From positions 1,364,001-1,428,000 of the forward strand of contig RCTD01000008.1 in NCBI GenBank assembly GCA_014898415.1: a stretch of DNA of 64,000 bases. The letters run 5' to 3'. Below are positions 22,441 to 35,116 of the stretch, piece by piece. A program made the translations under genes and the position numbers. The DNA comes from Stromatinia cepivora. Its lineage: Eukaryota > Ascomycota > Leotiomycetes > Helotiales > Sclerotiniaceae. The notes beneath the pieces were generated by a model. The model ran no database searches, was not told the DNA's origin, and saw only the letters and a list, made by a program, of their open reading frames with translations. The stretch's first letter is position 1. Every line of letters begins with the position of its first letter.

Positions 22441-22622
22441 ACCGTATAAACTCACCAACAACAGAATACACTAAGCCTATTTCAACCCATAGCTTTTCCG
22501 GGGCCGAAGCAAAAGTAGATTAAAAAATATCCATTTCAATTGATTCTTCCAATCAAATCAAATTTAAATAACCTTATTTGAAATAGGCTTAGTGTGTTCT
22601 GTTGTTGGTGAGTTTATACGGT
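22441..22622. mobile_element. 182-bp MITE with long, nearly perfect terminal inverted repeats
   Basis: The left arm, starting accgtataaactcaccaac, and the right arm, ending agtttatacggt, are inverted copies over about 45 bp with one mismatch (t/c). The loop of about 90 bp is AT-rich and noncoding. The near-identity of the arms points to a young or selected element. A clear target duplication was not found, so the superfamily is open. Its transcript would form a strong hairpin. Confidence 0.75.
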
Positions 22623-23273
22623 ATACTCTATTTCCCTTTTCGAGAGCCCACGCGGAAATGTGATTAAACGTCATTCTAAAATCAATCTAATCAGTTAATC
22701 AATTATCTAGTTTAGAACCTTGATAAGGATAGTGAAAAAGAATGACCCCAATTCAATGATTTGCACAGAATAGACGGCGAGATGTCAAACAAAAGGAGGT
22801 TGCATCTTTTCGGCCAAGTATTCCCCACAAGTTCGGTACGTATAACGGCTGCCAATCGGGGGGCCGTAAGCCCCTAAGCTTGTCAATAATGCCTTTATTA
22901 TAGGCAGGAGATACTTTTGTTTCAATGCCTAGGTATAATACAGCATATAGAATATAACAGCTGAAATTATTATGATACGAACGAGTAATTATGGTATACC
23001 TAGGTGCAAACAGGCATTTGTTCAACAGCTTCATTTATCTCGGAGGTGCTTGTTTCATCCAAACTTAGAAGCTGCTATACACAGTGAGAAGAACGGCGAA
23101 GTTGTGTGACTGTAGTAGTAGCAGCAATGCACTCTCGTGCATTTTTCATCACATGAAAACTTACGCAGATCTCCTATCAGCCAGAAATTATCTTTCCACT
23201 TTCTCCTTACTTAAAGCCTCACATTTTCATCTCATCTTTCGTCTTATGCTGCGCGCAGCATCACACTACAGTT

Positions 23274-23745
23274 CTAATGCATAAAAGGGCATGGTCCTAG
23301 AAACCAAACAAGAACGGTTTTGCGAATCAGAGGCATGCAGAATGTATACCACCTCATTTCAAATAGAGCGAAGATATTCAAGCCATTGGAGCAGGTGATA
23401 ACACACAGGCCGCATTGATATTTAGCGAATAGCTTCAATTTCCATGATTCAATACCACCTTTAGTAAAACAAGGAACGAAGGAACGGAACAATACCTCCC
23501 GGTTTGGTTTCAATTCATCCTCATGACTGATCACGAACAAATCCTAATTTTCAACAAGTTTCCAAGCGTCTTTCTTCCCCAGAATCACCTTCTCAATCCA
23601 GTTTACACCGTTTTCTTCAATCGCTCTTCCGACGGAATTGAATTTCTATGGCCCACAAAGGTAACCGTCGGCACGTGGCATCTGTGGCAGGAACAGCGGC
23701 CCGTCATACTATGAAATATCGAAGGTGCCACCAGATCCTCCTTTC
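23274..23745 (-). pseudogene. Coding relic interrupted by three TAG codons
   Basis: One minus-strand frame of about 157 codons is open apart from TAG at 23709-23711, 23646-23648 and 23544-23546. Between the stops the translation looks protein-like: YDGPLFLPQMPRADGYLCG, then FNSVGRAIEENGVNWIEKV, then VISHEDELKPNREVLF. All three stops are TAG, which C-to-T change in CAG or G-to-A change in TGG would make, so RIP-type damage is a reasonable cause. I do not recognise the family. A chance open frame is also possible. Confidence 0.35.
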
Positions 23746-26015
23746 GTATCTATTTTTCACGATTTTGTCTCGCAGTAAATAATATCATCACGCAATGGAG
23801 GCTCTAGTCTATTTCTTCCTACGCCGAATTGTAACCCAACATATATTCCAAATTAGAATCGCATAATGTTAATTAGTAATTCATCATTAATTCTCCGTAG
23901 CTTAAAGGTGTAGAACAAGAGAACCATCAATTGTAGGCATGTTAGTGTCAACGAATGTCATGCACAAAAAGCTTTCCAGGTTGTGCAACACCATGCATCT
24001 AAAATTCCTCAATTCAGACTATCGACGTTTTAGGGAATATATGAAGAATTAAGTATCTCGATTCATCTCCATGGTACGATTTTATCACAATCTTGAACTC
24101 TTTGCAGATAGGAAAACTTTCCCCGCCCCCCTCCGTGCGCGGAAGAACTGCAGTCTAGATACCAACAAGCGACACATCCATTTCTGTCGATTTCCGGGGC
24201 TTGAACCTTACCTCCAGTGTTGAACCCGGGAAATATGGGCCCTGTAACTCATTAAATAAAACATGGCGAAGACTCAAGGATGGATACAATGCAAGAACGA
24301 GCCTGTAACAAGCCTAATCCCTCACCCCGAAAGCCGTGGTCAGCATGGGATCTTCATTGGTGCCAAGACTATGGTTCGAAACGGACTGGTACAATAATTT
24401 AGACACTTCCCAATTTTCGATACCACGCCAGTGGTGACCCAGTGCATATCTGAAGCATGGCGGTAGCGGAGAACTAAACAGGAACAAGAACTTAAATATG
24501 GATCCTCTGAGCTTGATTTTATGACGAATTAGATGCTTTAGAACCTGGGTTTTCAGGTACAGTGAAGAGAGAATGGGCAACGACAGTATGAAGGAAGTAA
24601 AGAATGGTTGTCAAGCATAAAGTTTGGAAAATTTTGAATATATTGCGATGATGTCTGTGCGAGACATAAAGGGAGTGGGGGTGGCTGCCGTTGCAAGAAT
24701 GGCTCTTCATCTGTGCTTATATATGGATCTACTTTCTATTTTCTATCAAGTGTCGACAGTTTTACGGATGACAATCCCTAATTGTACATGTCATTGGAAT
24801 TTGTTGATTTATTTGGAAATTCTTCCTGGACCTCGGAGGGGCTCGAGGAGTTTCCCCTTCAAACCAGTACCCTCGTAGTTCTTTATCGCACTAGAGGTGT
24901 TCATCCATATACTCCTGGTACAGTATTGTGTCGTCGCATCAAACTATTATCCCGCAGCATATATTGCAATTGAGTTCTCACCAGGATTTTCCTACGGGAA
25001 TCCCAAGTTTCAGTCAAGTTCGCCCTTATTGTGCCTGTACCTTGCCTTGAATTGAAGAGCACCACCTCAGGATTCAAACTACACATTGACATTCACCATT
25101 GTCTAAAACTTCGGGCTACGGATATTTTCCTTTAAGCATGTTTTATCACTATCAACAATTTTAAATGGATCTGATTGCAGTTCGTACCTCCGAGGAGTGT
25201 CCCGATTTGGATTGAGTAGGTACAAAACTGGGGGTGGAGAACTTCGATGAGATGACTTGATTCATGGGCTCGCGGTACCCTTGCTACTTTTACCGTACCT
25301 GATTATCTTATCCCATGGCTACCCAAAAAAATTTGAACGCACGAACAAGTTCGCAGGTCACTGTGATGCGACCAGCTGCAGCATGCGGCTTGCAGCCTGC
25401 AGGACAGGACGGACATCTAGACCGCGGTTCTTCCCTGTAAAACTCTTCTGTACGTGATAGTTGTACATACAATCGATGCTGAGGTACAGCCCACGGTTGT
25501 TTTTGGATGAGACTTTTCGTAAAGTTTTGTCATATTCGAGGTATTGAGGTATTGAGGTGTGTACATACAGCGCTATACTTTGGTGTCTAGTCATCTACCA
25601 TATAGAAACATCATGAAGAACCCCAAATCCTCCTCCCACTAGAGCAATTGAGCGCCATGAAACAGTGCAATTGGAAATTAAACTTCAATTTAATTTGAAT
25701 CCGCGACAGAAAGATCCTTCTAGCTGGTTTCCAAATCCTTTTAGATCTGTTCTCAGATCTATGCATCTCTCGGTTGGTCAAACGTTGTTTGTACCGGCTA
25801 TATCGTTTGGATGGGAAGATTTGTGATTCCCAGAGTCAGGGATTGCCATTGAGGCCTTAGGCCAATTATCATTCTACCCCTCCTCACCCCACCTTCACAA
25901 CCAAAATACAACACCAACCTGGAAATCTTTGACCTTCACCGACCAGCACCTGTAAGCTCGAATTTGGTCCGGCGGTTGGATTAACTTCATTCCATCTAGT
26001 TGGCGTCCCTGTTAT
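23746..26015. other. 2.3-kb spacer, no firm gene
   Basis: Frames of 60-90 codons occur on both strands (24314-24580 and 24519-24710 minus, 24624-24878 plus) without recognisable domains. The last few hundred bases before 26016 should contain the aminopeptidase promoter; a pyrimidine-rich run near 25870-25900 is consistent with that. Confidence 0.4.
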
Positions 26016-28204
26016 ATGAATTCCTTGCTCTCTATCGGACGCAGTATCATCACATCTGCACCTCGAATAGTATCAGCTCGTCAGACAATCGTAACAGTTC
26101 GTACAATGGCCACGGTGTCTACCATCAATATGCCTCGTGATCCAAACACCTTGTCGAATTACAACAATTGGAGAACGAAGCATACAATCGCCGATTTAGC
26201 TATTGATTTCAAGAAACAGCGAGTTCTTGGCACAGTTACACTACAGCTTGAATCTATTACGGATAAGGAATCTGAAGAGATCATCCTTGATACTAGCTTC
26301 GTTGATGTGCAAAATGTTGCAGTTGACGGAAAGAAGACCGAAGAATGGGCTGTCAAGGAACGCACTGAACCATTCGGCAGCCCTCTTTCTGTAAAGATCC
26401 CAGGTGGAGCAGCAAAGGGTACCATCATTGCACTCGACATCACGCTTTCAACTACCGACAAATGCACAGCTCTCCAATGGCTTACCCCCGCTCAGACCTC
26501 GAACAAAAAGTTCCCATACATGTTCTCTCAATGCCAAGCCATTCATAACCGCTCTATCTTCCCGTGTCAGGATACTCCTGATGTGAAGAGCACATATGAT
26601 TTCCGAATTCGTTCTCCTCTTCCTGTCCTCGCAAGTGGCTTGCCTCGTGGTGCAACTTCATTTGTCCATGGTGAAAATGGGGAATCTGGAACTCTTCTCT
26701 ACTCCTTTTACCAGGAGATTCCTATGCCTTCTTACCTTTTTGCTCTCTCGTCAGGTGATATAGCTACTGCTTCTATTGGACCACGTTCCCTCGTTTCTAC
26801 TGGTCCAGAAGAACTCTTAGGGGCCAAATGGGAACTCGAGAGAGATACCGAGAAGTTTATTGAGACTATCGAGAAAATTGTCTATCCTTACGAATGGACT
26901 CAATACAATGTTTTGGTCTTACCGCCAAGTTTCCCTTATGGTGGTATGGAGAATCCTGTCTTTACATTTGCCACACCCACTATTATTAGTGGAGATAGAG
27001 AGAATGTTGATGTGATTGCTCATGAATTGGCTCATAGCTGGAGTGGCAACTTAGTATCTAATGCTAGTTGGGAACATTTGTAGGTTTTGAGAATTTCGCA
27101 TACCTCCTTACTCAATGCAAACCTTTGCAAGAATAAGTGTTGTTCGTAGATCTAGTTGGCTAACTTCTCTGTAGCTGGTTAAATGAAGGGTGGACAGTCT
27201 ATCTAGAGAGACGAATTATTGCCGCTGTTCATGGAGAAGCTTATAGAGACTTTTCTTCGATTATTGGATGGAAAGCTCTTGGTAAGCCTTCGCTTTTCTA
27301 CTCAGATTTCTGAAGCTAATATTTGTATACAGAGGATTCCGTAAAGCTATTTGGCGAAGATCATGAATTCACCAAATTGGTTATTGATCTTAAGGGCAAA
27401 GATCCAGATGATGCTTTCAGCAGTGTTCCGTATGAGAAGGTGGGTGCAATCGATGACCAAACTTCAAATTAAATGTCTAATATAACCAGGGTTTTCACTT
27501 CCTCTACTATCTCGAAAGACTTGTTGGTAAATCAACCTGGGATAAATTCATTCCACATTATTTTACAACATGGAAGAGAAAGTCTCTTGACTCTTATGAA
27601 TTCAAGGCTACACTTCTTGATTTCTTCGCCTCTGATGAAGCTGCTTCTAAAGCTCTTGAGTCAGTTGACTGGGACTCATGGTTTTACAAGCCAGGTCTTC
27701 CACCAAAGCCAGAATTTGATACAAGCTTGGTCGACAAATGTTATGCTTTAGCCAGGAAATGGGAGTCAAAGGTAAATTATCCGGTACATCACCCCTCTCA
27801 CACAGGAAACTAATTCATCTTAGGACTTCGTACCCTCTCCATCGGATATCGAAGGCTGGTCCGCGAACCAAGTAGTCGTCTTCCTCCAACAAGTTCAACT
27901 CTTCACCACTCCCCTCACCCCATCCCAAAGTCAAGCAATGGGTAAAGCCTATTCTCTCGTTAACACTCATAACGTCGAACTTAGCTCCCGCTATTTCGGC
28001 GTCGGTTTGGCTGCAAAAGATGAATCCGTATATCTTCCCACTGCCGAATTGTTGGGCAAGGTTGGTAGAATGAAGTTTGTGAGAACACTATACAGGAAAT
28101 TGCTGGTGGTGGATAGGAAGTTGGCGGAGGAAACTTTTGAGAAGAATAAGGATTTCTACCATCCGATTTGTAGAGAGCAGGTGGAGAAGGATTTGAAGGA
28201 ATAG
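26016..28204 (+). CDS. lap2: M1 zinc aminopeptidase, Lap2 / leukotriene A4 hydrolase type
   Basis: Five exons (26016-27079, 27175-27281, 27333-27439, 27490-27771, 27824-28204) join in frame to 646 residues. The four introns are 95, 51, 50 and 52 nt. The protein has the M1 substrate-binding GGMEN (309-313), the zinc site HELAH (336-340) and the third ligand in WLNE (E359), exactly 18 residues after the second His. The C-terminal helical repeat domain typical of LTA4H/Lap2 follows, ending near a [14 protein letters not shown] segment. Length is close to yeast Lap2 (671, from memory). It should cleave N-terminal residues from peptides and may hydrolyse epoxides. A second ATG at residue 31 (MATVST) could give a cytosolic form; the upstream basic leader ([11 protein letters not shown]) resembles a mitochondrial targeting sequence, so dual localisation is possible. 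A reading through intron 1 gives a false early stop. Confidence 0.95.
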
Positions 28205-31200
28205 AGCAGGAAAACAGTGGTATGTGAGGGATGTGTAAAAGCGGATATCCTGTGCTGCGGTTTGTTTATGATTACGCAAATATTCGATGCATGTATGGCT
28301 TGCGATTGCTTACATTAGTATATGAATGATACAGCTTTGCTAAACTTGTGCAGATTCCAAACTACCTTGTTGATGTGAGACTTGTACCATGTTGTTTGGA
28401 CAATGAATAGATAGCATTGCAACTGGTCATACTACAAAGATACCCAAGTTGAGGTATCTCAAGGTGATGAATAATACATGCTAGAAAAAAACTCCCACTT
28501 AACCCCTCGCTTACACAGTTTTGTTGCATATCGCAGGAAATGTTCAATTGTTTCTCAAGATATGTGACGGGAGTGTTAGGTTGATTAAGTTGAAGATTGA
28601 ATATCAGAACTAGTGTTCTATAATTTGACATTTAACTGACGCAATACTGGTAGATGTCTCACAAGTTTTTCATTGTTGATTAGAAGTTCGAAAGTGTTAC
28701 AGTAAGTGAATCATTCGCTGACTCCACCAGCTGATAGCATAGATACATATCTTGATTGCGTCTCGGGATGTACTACTAATAAGACCCACCAATCAATATT
28801 TGGGTGTCAAAATCGAGATTGAGCGGGGAGATGTATTCACTTACATCTTAACCTAGGCTGAAACTTTACCAGAAATTCAAGGCGGAGTAATATTTAAGGA
28901 GAGCTATAATCTTCTAGTCAACATCAAACCCAGAAAAGACTGCGAATCAAAAAGGGATGGGGCTTCTGTTGGTGGAGTCAAAGATATATTGTGATAATTG
29001 CGGTTGTAAGATTATGTTGAATGGGAAAACTTGAGAAGTGAGCTGAGATGGATGGGTAAGTGTGTAGTGGAAGATGGAAGATGAATGGGGGATTTAAAAT
29101 ATAACAACAAGAGGTAAGAAGGATGGTGAGTATATTCAAGGACAGTGATGATATTTAGGGACAGTGGGCTTTCATGAAAGGGATGGGAAGTGTTTTTCTT
29201 TGTGCTTGATGACCTGGGAACTCGAATTTTGGTGAATGATAACCGAGATTTGCGGAACAGAGCGCTCGCTGAATGATGCCACTATATCCTCTGTATAGGC
29301 CTTTAGTGCGTTTCGTGTAATTGTACTTTACTTCCAGTGGAGTTGTAAGTTTATATAGTTATATACTAATAGATTCCTCCCTGGAGGCCACTCTCAGATG
29401 TGTATAGGGTAGGGTATTACTGATCCAATAAAGCTAGTGAGTACTATCGTTCTTTAACACGGAGAATCTACTTTGAGGGGTAAATGGTAAGGAATCGAGA
29501 GCATGGACAAAACAATGGGCCTGGGATGGAAAACGGAGCGGGGAAATAAAACAAGAAGTCGATGATCAAGATTAGTGAATTATCTACTCGTCATTTTCTG
29601 CCGTGTAGGACCTACTTAATAGGGGATCGTTCATGAACTTCCTTCTCCATCTAGATCCATTGAATCTTCTTACCAGAATAACGTTTCGATAAGAATGTTT
29701 CTCGTAAAACCACCGGCATCGGCTTTGGATATTTCAACTTGTATCTATGTATGCGCCAACTAATTTCATCTATTAAGTAGCAAATAGTATCTGGCCGGTT
29801 GGCATGATTGTGGAAAATGACAGTGCGTGAGGTGCAGGAGATGGTAGATACGAGATGCGAGATGAGAGATCAACGATGAGAGTCTAAAGATGAGAACAAA
29901 GATGTCATTTTATATGCTTAATGTGTATATGTACAATAGTGAGCGGAAATCCGGCGTGTGGATTTACTGTGGCTGTTGTCCACTTAATTTGAGAAAGAAT
30001 TGATTTTTGTCTTTATGCAGAGGAGATTTAACTCTTGTGTTCCCTTATATGCACCACCCTCCAACTTTCGATCTGACTTCCTGAGTCAATCACTTAGATC
30101 AGTGAATGTAATAAGGCGGGGTCACAGACTCGGGCACGTGAATCTATCTTACCCAAGTCTCACAGTAATTCAATTTCGTTGCTTATAGAGTCCCTGTACT
30201 CTCTTAGAGCTTTTGAGCTATTGATAATGTGGAAGTAGGAAACTTAAATGAGCTATAAGGTTAACTCTTGCGATTGTGATTTTTGTGGCACCTCCGCTAT
30301 CTTACTCTTATATTCTCTCAAGGCATCTTTGTCCATAAAACCGATATATGCAATGCACATCAACTATCAACTATGATTAGAACTGCATGTAGAGCGACAA
30401 GAATAAGAAAATAAGAAAAATGACGGCAAGAATGCGTTAGATAGTAGTGATAACAGCGATTGTATGAAAGATTACTGGAGGGAATTGCAAGGAAAGCCAT
30501 AAGCCGACAGCGCTGGCCTACAAGAACTTTTATGGAAACACAATCCGTGGGTCCAGACCTAGCGGGACTTACTTGTCCATTAGGCTCAGGCTGGTTCAAA
30601 GTCAAAATCAGAAAGTGATTCCATATTCTTTTATAGACTGGAGGTAACCCTTGGTGCAGCTCTGAGCTGCCTGCGAATTAAGTAGGTAATTTCTGTCATG
30701 TAAGAGGTCGATACAGAGGTGGGGGGGGTGGACTAAAGATGAAATATCCATGTAACTTCTAATGTCGCCCTTTGTAGACTCACTACTCTTGATCCATTTG
30801 CTATTTAACGGCCTGAGAATTTGTGGCATTGAAAGGTAATCGAAACCGCCCACGGCCACGAATGCCGACCAAGGACGCCTCAGTCAATTATTGAGCTTCA
30901 CTCTCTTCCTTGTTCTTCCATTTTGGCTTAGTATTAGGACTACAATTGAGAGCCGCTGGGGTGTAGGTTGAGTTTTATCTGAATGTTTAATCCCAATAAG
31001 AATGGGCCGGAAAATGACAAAAATCGGCTTGAAAAGACAATACTACCTGCCCAGCACAAATGACACTCAAACATAACTTACGTCTTAACTATCGGATGAA
31101 GTGCAACACGCAAAATTGCTTCTGGAATTCCTTTTTTAAGTCTCAGTGTTGAGTGCTTCGATAGGGATTGCTTGAATGGTTTCAACAATTGTCATCGCTT

Positions 31201-32620
31201 TCTTCGATGCAATTCTGGTGCTAGAACATGGATCTGTGGTGCATTTGTTCCCGTTGCTTGCTAGGTTCCGGGATCATCTGCAGGTGATCCTTATATAGTG
31301 GCACCTCGTCTTTTTGCAAGTTTCCGGGGAGTTGGTGATGCATTGGCCAGTGAATGTTCACCTGACCTATCTTCTCAACAAGGCAATAACCAACGGTAAC
31401 AAAACCCCCATTAAAATTGGGTGCCATAGAGTGAATATACACCAGCTCCGCTGGAAGGGTAAATTGATTGATGTTCCGAAGCTAGTCCAACCATGACTAT
31501 CTTTCCCACTGAAGAAGTCTTGACTCATTTATGAAAGCCGGGTGTTTAAGCACTTGAGCATAGCGGACGATTGGCACAGAAAAAGATGCAGTCGCATGCG
31601 CGGTTCTCTGAAAATGAGGGTTTCTGTGAGACACGTGGACGGGGTCTGGTTCTTTCCTGTGTCGAAACTTGCATGTGTGAAGTTCTATAGTTTGAGGATA
31701 CTACAGCTTTGACTTTGGTGGTTTTAAAGTCACTCGAGTTATGAGGATTGTTGGCTTTAGTTGTATGGATAGTGGGATTTGACAGGAAGAACTAGAGAGA
31801 TGAGATTGAGAGGATATCGTATCATTCTTCGTAGCTCTCAGAATATCAGGATCAGCGGGGTTTGGCCATGATTAGATGAAAAGCAACTTGGTTCGTTATT
31901 GTCCGGACTCCACATCCCCCATGCAATTCACCGTCTCTTACTCCTTCTCTCCTCTGCCGAGGGTAACTTTTACAACCCATAATTCGCCTTCTAGTAGATA
32001 AATTTCCCGACGTGCAGAGCAAGTTCCCGCAATATTCACTTCACGTATGGTCCACTTCCTAAAACGAAAAAGATGTGAATTCGTATCAAAATATCACCGC
32101 ATATAGCACATATGCTTGCTTAGATTGAACTGAAGGTCATTCAACAGTACCTCCGTATCATTTCCACGGGATTTGGGACGGGATCTGAGTATCAGCACGG
32201 AATGATTATTAGTCGTACCTATGTACCATAGCCTATCGGTATCACACCACATTCTCGTCCTCACTCCGCCTATATTCAATTGCGATCGACACCTATGAGA
32301 AAAAACTTTTGATTCACTGAGCAGTAGCTTTCCAGGTAAAAATCAGACGGGTAGTTATGGTGCCAGTAATCCCCGCACTTCTCACCTTTATCCGGCTCCG
32401 CATGCGGTTGGCGAAGGCATCTCGAACATTATGATGGGCTCATTCCTCGTTAAGTAATCACATCGCATAGGTTGTGAAACCATGAAAGTTGTGTCATTTT
32501 GAATTTTATATTGTATGCCGAATTGATAAGTAAAGCTTCGATAGCACGTTGAGTTTCCTATCACTCGTTGCAAAATTTCCTTTGATGAAAAATTGAAAGT
32601 CTTAGCATAACTCGATCAAA
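28205..32620. other. 4.4-kb gene-poor spacer
   Basis: No frame longer than 90 codons and no recognisable domain on either strand. Small frames (30360-30605, 30608-30859, 31221-31442, all minus) look random. No tRNA, 5S or terminal repeat was found. It contains the 3' end of the aminopeptidase transcript and the promoter of the dienelactone hydrolase. A gene with many small exons or a long noncoding RNA cannot be excluded by eye. Confidence 0.4.
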
Positions 32621-33652
32621 ATGACACAACCAAGCGCAGCCTGTTGCAAAAGTACTCCCGTTTCGTTGCATGGACCAGAATATAAGCTCATCGGTGAATT
32701 TATCGACATTGACGGGACAAAATACTGTATATATGCCCCTCCCCCTCCCCCTAATCCGAAACTCACTAACCAATACCACGCAGATGTAAGTGGGCCCGAG
32801 AATGCTACATCTGCTATTCTTTTGGTCTACGATATCTTTGGTTTCTGGACACAAACGCTTCTTGGCGCTGATATTCTCGCTGCCACCAAAACTTCATCAT
32901 CCCCTCATGGCATAAAAGTATTCGTGCCCGATTTCTTTGGGCCGGGCAATGAAGCTGACATTGCTTATTGGCCTGCAGATACAGATGAGAAGTGGGATTA
33001 TATCTTGAAAGTATTTAGGGAGCAAGCGGAAAAGGAAAATAATTTGAAGAAGCTGGAAGAGTTTATGAATGTTTTGACAAAGAGAGATGAGGTAAGGGAT
33101 GTGGAAAGTTGGGGGGTTGCCGGATATTGCTGGGGCGCAAAGGTTCGTAATTGATACTTCGGATGCTATTTTTCATGAATAAAGCGAACTAAATAAATAC
33201 CAGCATGAAGTGCTAATTACTTGCGAACAGATAGTGACATTAGCTTCGCAGGAAGGAACTATCTTCAAGGCAGGAGCTCAAACGCATCCGTCGTTGGTAG
33301 ACCCCGAGGATGCAAAATTGGTAACAATTCCGCAAATTGTTCTACTTAGTAAGGATGAGGATAAAGAGGTTTGTGACATGGTCCCAGCACAAGATACGGC
33401 CATGCTGATGAAATACTTGTAGCAATGCAAAGCATATGAGAACAATATGAAGGTCGGCAAGTACTTTGAAGCTTTTGATGATCAGGTGCATGGTTGGATG
33501 TCTTCAATGTAAGTTACTTAACTCCTTGATCTTTTGAAGGAACTTGCTGATCAGAATCACTATCTAGGGGAGACTTGGAGAACCCAAGGACTCGTGAAGA
33601 GTACTATCGTGGATATAAATTGTGGAGTGACTTCTTTGCCAATTATCTATGA
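32621..33652 (+). CDS. Dienelactone hydrolase family protein
   Basis: Four exons (32621-33142, 33231-33368, 33423-33508, 33568-33652) join to 276 residues. The introns are 88, 54 and 59 nt. The alpha/beta-hydrolase core is clear: LLVYDIFGF, then VFVPDFFGPG, the nucleophile elbow GYCWGAK (Cys170), LLSKDED (acid, D216 or D218) and DDQVHGW (His243), giving the Cys-Asp-His triad of the family. The last exon encodes the usual terminal helix, EEYYRGYKLWSDFF. An apparent in-frame TAG at 33420 is the end of intron 2 (gtttgt donor, ctgat branch, ttgtag acceptor); removing it restores the family pattern. Likely cytosolic, hydrolysing lactones or related esters. Orphan proteins of one family lie just downstream, with no evident functional link. 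Confidence 0.9.
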
Positions 33653-33839
33653 ATTGTCTGGCAAGACTGCCAAAACAAACTTGAGCTCAACAGTCTCATG
33701 TATGACTTCGAATCCTGATTTGTATGTAAATGTTTCTAGCAGAAGACAGATAAGGGAATCACCGGAAAGATATTGGTCCGAATCTATCACGTGATTGAGT
33801 GACGACTTCCCCGCGTTTGCGTTGAAGTTAGACCCCTAC

Positions 33840-34210
33840 GTTCGGCCATTTGACCGTTCAATTCGGATTGCGATGAATATGATTATGGCATTAAATTGAA
33901 TGGCGGCAATTCAAAAGCTTTTTATCTTCCTAAGAATTCGAAACCCTCTGCGGAAAATCCAAGTTTCAACTATCGATGGCATGGTGAGCATGGTGAAAAA
34001 AGCGATAACCCTGATGAAACTGGCTATGGCGGTGTCGAGTTCGACTCGGATGATGTTTTCTACACAATCACTTTCGGTGAGCTCAGGGGAACAAAGTCGA
34101 GTGGGAATTTTCGAAGTGGTTGTTGGGGAACCTATGATTTCATTGGAACCAAGATTGGGTTTGGGGGTAAATGTCCGCCTTCACGCGAGTGGAAAGGTAT
34201 CCTTACTTAG
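33840..34210 (+). pseudogene. Truncated relative of the 540-residue orphan protein
   Basis: An open frame entered after a TGA upstream has no good ATG (its first marked start is TTG at 33896). It encodes NYRWHGEHG, then TITFGELRGTKSSGNF, then FIGTKIGFGG. The same order appears in the C-terminal half of the gene at 35117-36739 as NYQWRG, then SITFSDPKGTKLTGTF, then FTGTKIGMGD. It covers only this domain of about 70-100 residues. The simplest reading is a partial local duplication left as a fragment, although it could be an exon of an unrecognised gene. Confidence 0.6.
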
Positions 34211-35116
34211 TTCCCCGCCATGAACCTTTTATACTTTACCAGCAGTGGTGGCAGAGATGCAGAGATAGCATTCTCGGAATCTAAAAGCGCGAAGAGTTGT
34301 TTCTTGCTTCCTACAGAAAGTGAGGACTCGGAACTATCATCATACCATACAAATGATGATATCATGCAGGCATATCAGCAATTTACTTGAGTGCTTATCA
34401 TCTTTCAGTCATTTGGTAGATTTTCTAGTGTCGTCTCATTACCTCATATCAACCTAGACATTAAGTCATCTCGCCTAATACTGTTCATACGGTCTACTAT
34501 CAATTTACCCGGCTCTAATTAGCTTCTCAACCCTAATCATGTTACTTTCTTTACATGAAACCTCACAAGAGGTACCCTTCAACTCGGTAGAGTCAAAATG
34601 AAAGTACATTATGACAATAGATAGCTTCTGTCGAGCTTTGACTACGCAACCCTCCAGTCTGAGGTTTAGGAGTACATTTTAGAGCACAATAAAACCCGTT
34701 ACATCACTTGAGAGTGTCTTCGTTATGTATTTGTTGCTTTTCCATCCCATTTCATAGACCTTGTATTTCAGGCTATGTTATATCCTTATCCGACTAGTGT
34801 CAACTCATGAGCCGTATTGATGCTGCTATCTCAGTTTCTTGGCGCCTGCGTACACATGTATTGGTTATTTGAGCCGTATTGAATGGGTTTGTCATCTCAA
34901 CACACCGTACCAAGTTGGGATACGGCCACTACCGAATCCTTTTATGGAGGTTATATTATAGTCAACGCAACGAACTTGATAACAACCATTCCAGAGTGTA
35001 GAGGAGATTCGGTAACTCGACCAACATTTACACCTACACTATTGGTTCAGTCTTTATTGCGCTTATCCTTTCATCCATCCTAAGCATCTCTCGACATTCA
35101 ACTTATCAAGAGCAAT
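34211..35116. other. Spacer between the two relatives
   Basis: Only a 66-codon frame (34883-35083) without features is open. The stretch includes the probable promoter of the 35117 gene; caatATGg at the start is an acceptable fungal context. Confidence 0.4.

Noticed and set aside
24170..24290. B-box-like ggttcaagccccgg on the minus strand
   Set aside because: No A box, D arm or acceptor stem could be fitted, so no tRNA is called.
33420..33422. Apparent premature stop in the dienelactone hydrolase
   Set aside because: It is the acceptor end (ttgtag) of an intron with a ctgat branch site; removing 33369-33422 restores the family sequence in frame.
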